This document shows, piece by piece, positions 53,206 to 64,000 of a DNA stretch of 64,000 bases. Numbering within the stretch: position 1 is the stretch's first letter; each line of letters opens with the position of its first letter. Location of the stretch: assembly GCA_016490735.1 (NCBI GenBank), contig JAEMWC010001597.1, positions 1 through 64,000 of the forward strand, given 5' to 3'. Under the pieces are notes generated by a model. That model saw only the letters and a list, made by a program, of their open reading frames with translations. It ran no database searches and was not told the origin of the DNA. The position numbers and the translations under genes were made by a program. This stretch comes from Pachyseris speciosa. Its lineage: Eukaryota; Cnidaria; Anthozoa; Scleractinia; Pachyseridae.

Positions 53206-54208
53206 ACGATATTAAAAAACTTCTGTCGCTTCTTCGTTTCTGCGCAAAATCAAAAAGTTCAAAATACGCCTAGACGCTTGCTCGTGCCCACCAAAAACAA
53301 TAAAAAATCGAGCGACTTAGGAAAGCTCGTATTCAACAATGAAGAGCATTCCAGGGCCAATATTTTGCTAGTTAATAGACATTTCGTTGATCTGCCATAA
53401 ACATTTAAAACGATCTAATATTTGTCATTTTAAGTCCATATATTATACTGTTGACCGTAATGGCCTTCGAGTGTTTTAGGTCAAGACAAAATTAGGGTCA
53501 ACTTCAGAGGCCTATAAAAGGACCAAATACATATATTTTTGAACGATACTACAAGTCAAGTTTAAGCTTTATCCTTCTACTTTGTTGCCTCAAAGTGTCT
53601 ATTTTGGCCCGCTAAAAGCGATGCGTGGACAGTAAAAACTATCCAGGCTAGTTTCCACCACTTCCGAACGTGCCTCGCCAAATTGCTATCACCCAAAACA
53701 CTGAAAACACAACGGTTGACGTTCGTTATTTTCAAAATTGGTTGAAAATCGGACAATTTTCTATTCACTATAACAATTTATTTCTGTATCCTAAATTTAG
53801 TGCCTCTTAGTAACATTTTGTCATCTTGATTAGTACAAAATTGTACAAATATAAAACTCTGACCACACCAAAGCCGATCACCTACCAGTTCAGGACACTT
53901 TATAATTTAAAACAAAAGTGCTTTGCCTGACAACATTGCTCTCTTGTTGTTCTAAGGATCCCAAGTCCATTGTTTCCGAGTGGGACGTTGAGTAAATCCC
54001 TCTCGTTTTTAAACTTTTTAGTAAATGCAGGACGTGACATGCACTGTGACATCGCGTCGATAATCATCACACAAACGGATAGCGCAACAGTCATCCCGTG
54101 AAATAGCTTTTGCGTCATTTCTAGCAAACTTTCAATGTTTCCTGGATTTTCTTTGAAGGGACATCAGATAATCTTTTGAACTAATTTTTTCTAACAAATA
54201 TTACAGTA
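53206..54208. other. No gene recognised
   Basis: Short frames on both strands without family resemblance; upstream region of the next gene. Confidence 0.35.
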
Positions 54209-56279
54209 ATGTCAACTTGTGGCTATTCGTCTTTGCTGAAAGAGGATTCAACACCTTGCGGATCAAACTGGAAAAACCCTGAAGATTTCCAATGCGACAA
54301 GGATGTGTCGTCTTATCTTAAATCATGCAAAATAGTTGACGACAGAGTTGACAACGAATTTCACTTGTTGCTCGCAAGGGCAGGTACAGTAGTTATCTTC
54401 CAATTAACTTTCAAACGACACTGCACAAGTATTTTACGCCCAATATTTTGTGGTACTTTTCCATTGGCTAGGTTTATTTAAAATTTCGCATTTATCTCGC
54501 CTGTATTAATGACATTGTGTCCGCGACATCGTGAGACACTCGGGATTGGCTGGAGGAGTAGAAAGGTTCGATGTTGTGTGCAAGGTGAAATAGCAGCGCA
54601 CAGCAAAGAGTCGGCTTTCGTCTCACTAGAAGGGAAAACATTTCTTCCAATTGCAACACCTAAGTACATGATAATTGCCACGTACTGCGCCCTTTGTACA
54701 TTATCGCCATCCTCGTCGTCATCATTATCATCATCATCATCATCATCATCGTTATTTGGATTTATGCAGGAAGGGCCGGTGCGCGATTAACCGAGCGTGC
54801 ACGAAAAAGTCATTCGAGAGAAGACGCAACCCGAGGGAATAAGATTGGCGAGAGTGAACGCAAACAGGAAATTTACTCCCCTGCGCGTCGCGGGCCCTCA
54901 CTACAAGCAAATTTTGCGCCCGTTCCCGTCATTACTGCCCCTGAGAGAAAAGGAGAGATTATTCGTAGTCTAGAGTTCATTCTTTGAGTGTCACCTTTAG
55001 TGATATTAAGTTGGCCACTATCCCCCTCCTTTTCAACCTATTCCTTAACACCGCCCAATGTGGTTTATTTAAACGTCTTTCGATACAGTAGGTGTTATAT
55101 TGACACTTTTTTTAGCAATTTGTAAACGATGCAAAGAACACTTGGCTGACCTCATGACTGATTTCGGTGTGGAAATGTCAATTCCGTGGTTAGAGGAAGC
55201 TCCACCCGTTGCAGTTGTTCCAGAGATTGTTTCCTCTTGCGAAACACAGAGTTCTAGTTGTGATGGTAGTGAACAAGAGGGAGAAGAACCGGTATATCTT
55301 CTAAATTACGATCATTTTTCAAATGCAATTTTTTTTCTGTTTAAGTCGAGATGCCTCAATTGTCGAATATCCTGTGTAATTAAAACTCATTAAAGGAACC
55401 CCTTAAAGGCAAAAATTGTAGCACAAATCTCAGTTAAGGCCAATTTGCTAATCGAAAACAGCACTAGGTACAAGAAGGCAATTTAACCCCTAAGACGTAC
55501 AGATCCCAGTTTTACATGTAGAACTCGAGCGCACTCAAGAACGATATGTTAAGCGATCAGCTGAAATAGTTAAATCTGTTTTGTTAGTGGTATATCCTGG
55601 TAACTCTGGGCATTTGTGGAAAGAGTTAAAAGTTTCCTCAATGGATATGATTATGGTTCAGATTCCGTCCAACTTTTTAGTGACAAAAGCTATCTAGAAG
55701 CCTTGGCCGAAGCATATAAGAATGCAACAAGCTGGGACACACGCAAGCAAGTCATATCGATCATGGCCGGAGTGGCGAGTTATAAAGCATTCTCCCAGCA
55801 CATACCTGGGCCAACACAATACAGGTATACAGATACACTATTGCTAATCTTCACCGCCTGCAGTATGGCTGAGATGCTCCAGTTCCAGTTCGCGACACTC
55901 CACGACTAAAGATAGACAAAAGACAGTTAGATCACTTCTTCGCCTTCATCATCACCCCACATTTAGTACAAGACCTTCTATATGAGACAAAGGCCTGAAA
56001 CTATCATCTTGTCGCGCCATTAACGTCCCCAATGTCATAAGAACAATGATTCCACTGCGAATTACAAAGCAGTACATGCAGTATTGTCAGTGCGCACCTC
56101 TCTTCAAGGTTGAGATTATTTTGCTCTCGAGGGCGCAAAGGCATTTGACGACGTATCAGAGCTTATTAATCAAGCAGTTTATCCTGGAAACGCCGGGAAG
56201 ATCTTACAGGAAGCTCTCAAGGCTGGAAAGCTGTACCTTAAAGGCGACTACAAGATATGTCAATTGTAAGCTATTATAA
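54209..56279 (+). pseudogene. Cnidarian multi-copy gene of unknown function, decayed 3' half
   Basis: A plausible exon 1 (54,209-54,383) starts MSTCGYSSLLKEDSTPCGSN and ends at a GTACAG donor. Exon 2 (55,116-55,291) follows TTTTTTTAG and reads ICKRCKEHLADLMTDFGVEM, then an acidic stretch to a GTATAT donor; phases agree. A frame at 55,616-55,815 reads NATSWDTRKQVISIMAGVAS and FSQHIPGPTQYRYT, and the remainder to 56,279 continues in broken frames ending AGKILQEALKAGKLYLKGDY. The style matches a large family of uncharacterised cnidarian and other invertebrate proteins. Stops and shifts after 55,815 indicate decay. I cannot assign a function. Confidence 0.5.
54719..54751. repeat. ATC microsatellite within presumed intron
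   Basis: About ten ATC/TCA units within a region between the two candidate exons. Confidence 0.9.
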
Positions 56280-56817
56280 AATACATAAAAAGCAAGACAA
56301 GGAGGAAAAACACCCCAAACGCAACTGTCACCCTCCGGTTAAGACAAAACAGTTACTTGAATTTGTCACTAACTACTAACTTATATAAAGGAACTTGGCT
56401 AAGTGATATGATGCGCAATGGCTGTCAAGTTGTTTAGATCTAGAATTCTTTATGATATTGTTCTGAGTGAAACAGAAATTTGGATGACGTCACGACACTC
56501 ATTCAGAGTTATCGGTATTAGGACTGTAAACGACTTTCATCGTCTTCTCGTACGTGATGTCAAAAGCATAAACAAAATTGGTTTCCATTTTGGAAATAAT
56601 AGTTGTAGAAACAATGACAAAAAATTATAAGTTTTGTCATAAGACATTTAGCTACCAGAAAATCCTTTAGAACCCAGTCTAAAAACAAACTGGAAAGTTT
56701 CATACTGAGTTACTTGGTTTTCGTAACGTGAAATTCAACGCTAAAAAAATATAATTTTCAAAATTGTTAATGAGTGTATTATTATTATGAAAGGTGTTCG
56801 TCATCGTGGTTTCAAAT
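56280..56817. other. No gene recognised
   Basis: AT-rich sequence with short frames only. Contains GAGTGTATTATT at 56,772-56,783, repeated after the Penelope-like element. Confidence 0.4.
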
Positions 56818-57679
56818 GATAGCTGAGTTAATATTTTGTCTCACGATTAAGTCACAAAAATGTGGTTCGCGAGGTTTCGACCGCTATACTGCTGGTCTTC
56901 ATCAGGCGATGGTGTCGACTGGCGGCGTGTGAGTATAAGAAGCACCGTGGCTGGTGGTGATTGGTGCGCTTCTATCCTCGCTTAGGTTGTTGTTGATTGG
57001 AGGATTTCGATCCTTGTCGTTCAGACTAGAAATTGTTCCCTCCGCGGTCCGCTTTGGTACTTTTCACATCGACGCCCTGTACACCTAAGATCTGGAAACG
57101 CTTTGTGGATGACACCTTTACCATCTTAAATCGAGACAAAGTTGACTCGTTCTTACAACACCTCAATAGTCAACAGCCGACGATCCGTTTCACAATGGAA
57201 ACTGAGAATGACAGCTCAATTACCTTCCTTGATACTTTGATCATCAAGGATTCGAATGGATACCTCTCTACCAGTGTTTACAGAAAGCCTACACACACTG
57301 ACCAGTATCTAGCGTTTGATTCACACCACCCGCAATCTGTAAAACGCGGTATTTTCAAGTGCCTGTATGATCGATCTGAACACCTCATAACAAAACCATC
57401 AGCTTTCTCTCATGAAAAGAAACACCTCTCATCGGTCCTTGTTTCCAACGGTTATCCGTTTTCGTTTGTAAAAAATATTACAAAAACCAAGGGACGATCA
57501 ACCACTAAAGATCCTGAACCCGAAGTTAAATCTACTGTGGTTGTGCCATACGTCAATCAGCCACGGTGCTTCTTATACTCACACGCAGCCAGTCGACACC
57601 ATCGCCTGCTGAAGACCAGCAGTATAGCGGTCGACATCTTTGTGTCTTAATCGTGACACAAAAGATTAACTCAGCTATC
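56818..57679 (+). mobile_element. Short Penelope-like element with inverted ends
   Basis: Inverted ends of roughly 130 bp (56,818-56,950 and 57,556-57,679) share GATAGCTGAGTTAAT, CGACCGCTATACTGCTGGTC and TGTGAGTATAAGAAGCACC. The direct repeat GAGTGTATTATT at 56,772-56,783 and 57,680-57,691 may be the target duplication. An RT fragment lies between the ends. Confidence 0.7.
57033..57650 (+). pseudogene. Penelope-like reverse transcriptase, C-terminal part
   Basis: The frame reads IWKRFVDDTFTIL near residue 20 (RT catalytic DD), then ITFLDTLIIKDSNG at about 63 and STSVYRKPTHTDQYLAFDSH near 80, the hallmark order of Penelope-like RTs. The fingers and most of the palm are missing upstream, and the GIY-YIG nuclease is not found, so the copy is truncated at both ends. 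The open frame runs into the terminal repeat, so its last 35 residues are not original protein. Confidence 0.75.
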
Positions 57680-57691
57680 GAGTGTATTATT

Positions 57692-58069
57692 GTTTTGACC
57701 ACTGTTGGCTCTAGATTCATGTGAGTGAAACTGCTAGAGTGAGGGAACATTGCAGCCTGTACTCATTAAAGAGACACTGTCATCTTCGCGCATGCGCTGG
57801 CTTTTGAACTCCAAACTTGAAAAGTTCGGACGGAATTTTTCAAGTTGGTGAGCTACATTCAGAATAGTGTCGACCGTCGAAAGCGGTGTTTGAGCACTCA
57901 GCGAGAAAATGATCGTTCAGCGTCCTCAAGAGAACAAAGCAAAGGGAGTCAAAATGCATAACGCATCTACAATGTGGAAAAAACGCTTTCAAGGCTTGAA
58001 TTCATGAGAAATTCCACGTGCACAGTAGTGTAACTGGTGTACTCGATCGAAGTGTATTAGCCGGTGAAG
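57692..58069. other. No gene recognised
   Basis: Unique-looking spacer between the Penelope-like element and the large TTAA-flanked element. Confidence 0.4.
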
Positions 58070-58073
58070 TTAA

Positions 58074-59442
58074 GAGGCAGTCCCGCTAAAAGCGGTCCTC
58101 TCGACTTGACGACCAAAAAAAGTTTTCCTTAGTTTATTTTTTGACCATGAAAAGGGTTTGGTACACATGTTTAAAAAATGCTATAATTATTTTCCAATTC
58201 TTTATTTTTGCACCGCCACAGGCCCAAATTGAATTTTGGCTTACCTGCCCGAACTGATAGCGATCGAAAGTGTAAATTTCACAGATTTTGTCAAGCGCGC
58301 TCTAACTGCAAAAATCTAGCTCACTGAATTCTATTTTGCTACAAGTTACAAGGTGTATTCAGTTAGTTCACAGACAAAATGTAGAAACTTAAAAGAAAAT
58401 CTTACGCATTCCAGCGTGATTAGAAGATACCCTTCTCTTGAGCCTTAATTTGCATATCGAAAACTAACCAAATGAAAGGAAATAAATCTCAAAAGTTTGG
58501 TCTAGATCGTGATAAAAAACCACATCAGAGCAAAGTCTATACTCCAATCAACTGGTATATTGCTTCAAACCGGCGGGTATTACCTTAGCTTCCACACATC
58601 ACGAGCTCAAAATTGACGAAAATCCATGTGTTTACATAATTATCGTTGGTGTCAAAGTGATTTGCATAATTCTAAAAATCGGCGAAAACATATTTGTTTA
58701 CCGTTCAGATTCTTTTACTGGCCTTCTAAACAATGGGTCTTAACTTCCTTTACTGATTGTATGCAATAGAAATCTTGTGTTGTAGTAAAAAGCTGCATAA
58801 ACGTAATCAGTCTTTATGGCTTGCGAGACCCACAAAGTAAACATTGGTGGTTGTAAGTAGTCTATTGAATAAATTTCGTTAATTCACGTTGTGAACCACG
58901 AGATGGAAAATATCAAATTCTAAAGTTAAAGTTTTGCAATTTGATAATTGTAGATATTATATGCATCTTGACCCCGGGGACACACAAACATAAAATACAT
59001 TATGCTAATAATTTTGAAACAACCACATGCAAACATACACTCACGGCCTGCCCACGGAGAAAATGCTCTGAATGCTTCCAGCAAACACAAGCGACCCTAT
59101 TCAATGGCACTACTTTCTGCAATTTTCTTTCAATTTTCATGCGGCTACGGTCTTCAAAGTTTCCAAGCTACAAACTCAACATCGCGGACCGTTATATTAA
59201 ACCAACAAGAATAACTTCGCCTGCTGTCTTGCGTTACATTGAACGTGACTATGCTAATTGCTTTGGTTGTTGTGTCATGGGATGGGAGGGGAGGGAACAA
59301 AATGTGGGAGGGGACGGAACAAATAAATAAGAAAAAATTCTGTTTTTCAATACATGTATAGATAAGTATCCAATCGGTGAATAGCAAAAAAAGGGAATTC
59401 CTTCAATATTGTTTTAGTCTATCACACTGTCTCCAATAATAT
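58074..59442 (+). repeat. Left arm of long terminal inverted repeat
   Basis: Matches 62,340-63,713 in reverse with scattered substitutions and a few indels. Frames in the arms (such as 58,941-59,330 and 62,455-62,859) mirror each other and show no recognisable protein. Confidence 0.85.
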
Positions 59443-60078
59443 ATCGAACCAGGACTCGTGATCGAACACAAACTTGATGTGGGGTAGGATTGGCCTGACC
59501 GGCAAAACTGTGCAAAGGCTGTGACACATGTTGACATGTACAGGTCAAAAATAAAAAGATCCAGTCAAATAAAACTTCCTACTAGATCTGCTTTAAAGGT
59601 AAAGAGTTTAATATCCGTAATCTGGAATTGTTAAACAGAACTTGAAAGGAGATTTGAAAAGCGGTTGGAAAAGGGTTATGTTGTATGGAGAAACGATGAC
59701 AAGCGAAGAAGGTGCTGAAATTAGCCGGCTCTCACGACTGCGTGGGAAGCTAGCAGAAAATTTGAGTGCAAACTACTTACATTTTAAGCCGAAATTGGGA
59801 ACGAGTTCCTATTAAGGAAACGAAAATAATGGAGGGATAGGGTAGGGGGTTTCCTGCAGTTTCCTGGCACTGATTGCGGAGACCGCGATGTTAATTAGAA
59901 CGGAGCGTTCAATTCTCAAGTGGAAATTTTCAGAGTGATACTCAAAGAATTAGCCTGCGTGGCGGGCGTAGAAGCTCGTAGAAAGGGGAGCGACGGGACG
60001 GGATGGAGTTAGCGCGCGCGTCCGCTTCCTCAGTTCCATTTTCTTTTCTAGCGCCTTCCATGCAGGCTTTGCGCGGCT
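59443..60078. other. Inner part of TTAA element, no gene
   Basis: Short frames only. GC content rises near 59,940-60,070. No domain seen. Confidence 0.4.
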
Positions 60079-60759
60079 AGGCTCTTACCGATAGTGCTCG
60101 TAAAAAAAGCATCAAATGCTTAAAGCAGTGTTTTTTTTTTGCCAAAAAAAAAGTGCTAAAATAATGCTAATTTTTTTAAAAAGCGCTCGTGGGTTACATA
60201 AAAATGCTCACTTTTTTCCGATTTTTTTAAACATAGAATATTACATTTTTCAGATTTTCAGTTACGTTTTTCAACAAGAACAACTTCCCGTCTTTGAATG
60301 ATAGTTCTTCTCCTGGATATATCGGAATCCGATCATATATGCTTATGTTTTTTGCATCACAGTTCCCCCTAGTCTTATTTTTTCCACTGACTGATGGCAG
60401 AGTACGCTTTCGAGTCTCGAGCTATCTCTGCCTTGGCTGGCTGACTTCCATTGTTCCTCGATGACAACGTGGATGACGGCATCTTGGAACGAGAGCGATG
60501 GACTGGGTTCTAGAAGGCAACCGCTGACCTATCACACCTATTCCCCAGGCCTCCTCGGCTCCTTTGACTAAAATGAGGGCAAAATGCGGCTTTGGACGAC
60601 ATAAATAAAGTCAGATTGTGTCTTTTAACACAAAATTATACAAATAATCAGTCGAAAATCCAAAGTAATGCTAGCAGTGCTTTTTGGGATAAAATGTAAA
60701 AAAAAAAAAAAAAAAGCCAAATAATGCCAAAAAGTGCTAGCACTATCGGTAAGAGCCTA
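60079..60759. mobile_element. Nested MITE with GGCTCTTACCGATAGTGCT termini
   Basis: The left end GGCTCTTACCGATAGTGCT and right end AGCACTATCGGTAAGAGCC are exact inverses. Next to the ends are runs of A/T with GTGCTA-like words. Non-coding. Confidence 0.8.
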
Positions 60760-60913
60760 TGCGCGGCCTGCCGAAGACAGGTTCAGTTGCTCCATCCAGA
60801 CTATTCTGCGACGAGCTGTGTGCAGATCACTTTCATCTTAAATCCACCTATTCTATGACAGAATAGGAGTAAGGAATAGAAATAAGCACAAAAGTCCAAA
60901 AAAAATTGTAAAC

Positions 60914-61904
60914 TTAACCCATTGGCGCCCGTGTCGGCCAAAACCAGCCGCACAAGACTCCCATGCTTCCAAACATTGCAACTTTCTCAATCGCACGAAT
61001 ATTGCCTTAACTGTCAGTTGTGAGCACGAAATGGAATGTCCTCTAAATTTGGATATTCAATAAACGCAAGAAACGTAGTAATTTTACCAAATATGGCCTT
61101 TTGAGTTTGGACAAGAACGAAACTGACCATTTTTAACGTCAAAGAGAAGCGACGAAAATGCCCTCTTTTGCCTTTATGTTTTTTAAAGAAATCATCGTCA
61201 AAAAGCCAAGCTTCAACCATCATAAAAAAATTCAGTGCTTGTTCTAGCTTAGAAATGACAATTTTGGTTCATATTCTTCTCCCGAGCGTAGATACAGCCT
61301 TTTGTTCCAGTGCATTCGGGCCTTCCCGCCATTTTCAACATCTCGACCGCATTGGATGCTGGGAAATAACGAGAATTTTTCACAGTACCCGCTCCTTCCC
61401 CCAATTCTTTCACATACAGCCACTCCGACCTAACGCCAAAAATTCGTCCTTGTGGTCATCATCAGCGCTATCTAATTCCAAAATATGCGGCGGTAGATCG
61501 AGAAATTCATCAATAGTCGTCCGACCGGCCAGATTCCCAGTTCGTAGAGTAACAAGCCAAATTCGACAACAAAGTACATCACCTGCTTGATTCTTTCAGA
61601 AAGTGGACTCTTAGCTACCGTCACGCTTAACGATGCTCATCAGGCAGCCACTAAAGATGAAAAATGGCTGTAAAAAAATTACCTTAGCAAAAATCGCAAG
61701 CGAACTTGGGTTGTTCTTGTAGCTCCACGTATGAAAAATAGCTACGTCAGAATGACGTTTTCAGAAACCTTCAGCCTACAGTGCCTTAGGACAGCACCAC
61801 TTTTCTATGGTTGTTTGAAATAAAGAGCCACGAAATGCTATGGATCGTTGATAGGTGAAAAACCACTCCGAAAACGTAAAAACGGCTAGGCGCCAATGGG
61901 TTAA
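60914..61904. mobile_element. Nested TTAA-flanked MITE with piggyBac-like termini
   Basis: TTAACCCATTGGCGCC at 60,914 and GGCGCCAATGGGTTAA ending at 61,904 are exact inverses. A minus-strand frame near 61,420-61,590 reads TTIDEFLDLPPHILELDSAD, an acidic stretch resembling the N-terminus of piggyBac-type transposases, but the frame stops soon and no catalytic region is present. The 140-residue plus frame over it is likely a shadow. Confidence 0.75.
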
Positions 61905-62141
61905 AATGTGCAATTTATTCTATATTATCCACTGAGTTGCAAAAGACAAAGGTTAGGTACTACTAAAAAAACCTCGTGCCCACAAATTACTGTATAATCA
62001 ATACAGTAGCCAAAAAAAAAAAAGTGAAAAATGCTAATTATGCCGATAAAATGAAAGCCCATAAATCTGTAAGGTGCCGGTCACTTCAGGCCACTCCTAC
62101 CACAGAATTATATATATAGTCGCGTCATGTTAGTGTTCACT
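61905..62141. other. No gene recognised
   Basis: Short spacer between nested elements. Confidence 0.4.
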
Positions 62142-62346
62142 ATAATAGACCTTTTTAGCTTGTAGATTTTGTTTTCTCAATGTAGACCACGTGATGTTAC
62201 CCTAGAGAACTGTTTCTTTGAAATTTCGCCTTATTCACGTGCATGTGTACGCATAATTTATGAAAAGACAAAAGGCAAACCCCCTTAGGAAGATCACATG
62301 GTCTACATTGGGAAAACAAATTCTACAAGCTAAAAAGGTCTATTAT
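62142..62346. mobile_element. Nested 205-bp MITE at inner edge of right arm
   Basis: ATAATAGACCTTTTTAGCTT at the left and its inverse at the right (AAGCTAAAAAGGTCTATTAT) form arms of about 55 bp, including CAATGTAGACCACGTGAT/ATCACATGGTCTACATTG. It abuts the right arm of the large element. Confidence 0.75.
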
Positions 62347-63713
62347 TGGAAACAGTGCGATGGACTGAAATAATATTGAAGGAATTCCTTTTTTTTTTTG
62401 CTATTCACCGATTAGATACTTACCTATACATGTATTGAAAAACAGAATTTTTTCTTATTTATTTGTTCCGTCCCCTCCCACATTTTGTTCCCTCCCCTCC
62501 CATCCCATGACACAACAACCAAAGCAATTAGCATAGTCACGTTCAATGTAACGCAAGACAGCAGGCGAAGTTATTCTTGTCGGTTTAATATAACGGTCCG
62601 CGATGTTGAGTTTGTAGCTTGGAAACTTTGAAGACCGTAGCCGCATGAAATCCATCAATGATGGAAAGAAAATTGCAGAAAGTAGTGCCATTGAATAGGG
62701 TCGCTTGTGTTTGCTGGAAGCATTCAGAGCATTTTCTCCGTGGGCAGGCCGTGAGTGTATGTTTGCATGTGGTTGTTTCAAAATTATTAGCATAATGTAT
62801 TTTATGTTTGTGTGTCCCCTCAAGATGTATATAATATCTGCAATAACCAAATTGCACAACTTTAACTTTAGAATTTGATATTTTCCATCTCGTGGTTCAC
62901 AACGTGAATTAACGAAATTTATTCAATAGACTACTTACAACCACCAATGTTTACTTTGTGGGTCTCGCACGCCGTAAAGACTGATCACGTTTATGCAGCT
63001 TTTTACCACAACACAAGATTTTTATTGCATACAATCATTAAAGGAAGTTAAGACCCATTGTTTAGAAGGCCAGTAAAAGAATCTGAACGGTAAACAAATA
63101 TGTTTTCGCCGATTTTTAGAATTATGCAAATCACTTTGACACCAACGATAATTATGTAAACACATGGATTTTCGTCAATTTTGAGCTCATGGTGTGTGGA
63201 AGCTAAGGTGATACCCGCCGGTTTGAAGCAATATACCAGTTGATTGGAGTATAGACTTTGCTCTGATGTGGTTTTTTATCACGATCTAGACCAAACTTTT
63301 GAGATTTATTTCCTTTCATTTGGTTAGTTTTCGATATGCAAATTAAGGCTCAAGAGAAGGGTATCTTCTAATCACGCTGGAATGCGTAAGATTTTCTTGT
63401 AAGTTTCTACATTTTGTCTGTGAACTAACTGAATACACCTTGTAACTTGTAGCAAAATAGAATTCAGTGAGCTAGATTTTTGCAGTTAGAGCGCGCTTGA
63501 CAAAATCTGTGAAATTTACACTTTCGATCGCTATCAGTTCGGGCAGGTGAGCCAAAATTCAATTTGGGCCTGTGGCGGCGCAAAAATAAAGAATTGGAAA
63601 ATAATTATAGCATTTTTTAAACATGTGTACCAAACCCTTTTCATGGTCAAAAAATAAAGGAAAACGTTTTTTGGTCGCCAAGTCGAGAGGACCGCTTTTA
63701 GCGGGACTGCCTT
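62340..63713 (-). repeat. Right arm of long terminal inverted repeat
   Basis: Inverse of 58,074-59,442. Its outer end GCGGGACTGCCTT abuts TTAA at 63,714. Confidence 0.85.
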
Positions 63714-63717
63714 TTAA

Positions 63718-64000
63718 TAATGCAGCGATTCCATCTTCATGTTTCATTTGTTGTCGCTAGAGTGTCAGAGACCATCACATCATCGTTTGCTGATAAACGT
63801 TTAATATCGTCGCTTTAAAATTTGTATTTAGCGGAGTATTTTGAAGAAACATCTGTATTTATAGTTGAGTGGCACTGCACTGGTTGTGTTTTCTTGGGTC
63901 ACAAATTAACCAAGCGGTGAGTACTGAAAACACGGCATAATGTTTTCTCTCTTTAACGTCATTTGACTTCAAGGTCGTCGTTCGCAAATAAATTTACTCT
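63718..64000. other. No gene recognised
   Basis: Flanking sequence to the window end; nothing identified. Confidence 0.4.

Larger units (their letters stand above)
58074..63713. mobile_element. 5.6-kb TTAA-flanked element with about 1.37-kb inverted termini
   Basis: TTAA lies at 58,070-58,073 and 63,714-63,717. The termini begin GAGGCAGTCCCGCTAAAAGC on the left and the inverse on the right, with a CCGCTAAAAGCGG hairpin just inside. The arms (58,074-59,442 and 62,340-63,713) are near-identical inverted copies. The central 2.9 kb has no convincing gene and carries three smaller inverted-repeat elements. TTAA duplication suggests piggyBac-type mobilisation. Confidence 0.8.

Noticed and set aside
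58941..59330. 129-residue frame with a mirror copy at 62,455-62,859
   Set aside because: The duplication is due to the long inverted arms; neither frame has a recognisable domain or shared start context beyond the repeat.
61168..61590. 140-residue plus-strand frame
   Set aside because: Ser-rich and without family resemblance; more likely a shadow of a minus-strand transposase remnant.

Overview
The window is eukaryotic DNA, most likely from a cnidarian and probably a stony coral. It has no rRNA and no bacterial operons. It is packed with transposon families (PLE, CR1/L2-like LINEs, HARBI1, ISL2EU, TTAA-flanked MITEs, tRNA-derived satellite) of the kind seen in hexacorallian genomes. The species call is inference from repeat and gene style, not from a diagnostic host gene.

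Positions 1 to about 14,040 hold most of an integrated Polinton/Maverick-type DNA virus (adintovirus-like). The minus strand, read from 6,750 down to 1, carries a coiled-coil protein, a small conserved protein, a penton-like minor capsid protein, a basic AT-hook-like protein, the major capsid protein, a pX-like minor virion protein, an adenain-like protease, a DUF5679/PLA2-like/integrase/chromodomain gene and a BRO-N-like gene that runs off the left edge. The plus strand from 6,787 to 13,108 carries the packaging ATPase, a small protein, two collagen-stalk fibre genes, an HD-motif protein and a membrane protein. A VLTF3-like late transcription factor lies convergent at the right end. No protein-primed DNA polymerase is visible; it would lie left of position 1. 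Nine gene starts carry TCTAA exactly 11 or 12 nt before the start codon, a candidate shared late promoter. Genes right of about 4,326 are open, whereas nearly every gene left of it is broken by frameshifts or stops.

14,000-22,000 is a graveyard of LINE, HARBI1 and MITE copies. 22,500-23,100 encodes a decayed charged repeat protein. 23,640-32,596 is a 9-kb satellite made of tRNA-derived units arranged in a 2.29-kb higher-order repeat. 33,000-44,900 is mostly non-coding with microsatellites, palindromic TCGAGTCGAC arrays, a LINE tail and two short candidate host exons.

45,065-47,171 is a deletion derivative of an ISL2EU-like transposon (THAP protein facing a SAP-SWIM protein). 47,200-48,113 is a decayed host-like gene. 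49,361-49,930 is a 190-bp triplicate inside a dispersed repeat that also interrupts the HARBI1 copy at 17 kb. 50,466-51,748 is a broken rve-type transposase. 52,225-53,205 is an inverted copy of 34,190-35,437. 54,209-56,279 is a decayed cnidarian gene of unknown function. 56,818-57,679 is a short Penelope-like element, and 58,074-63,713 is a 5.6-kb TTAA-flanked element with about 1.37-kb terminal inverted repeats and other elements nested inside.
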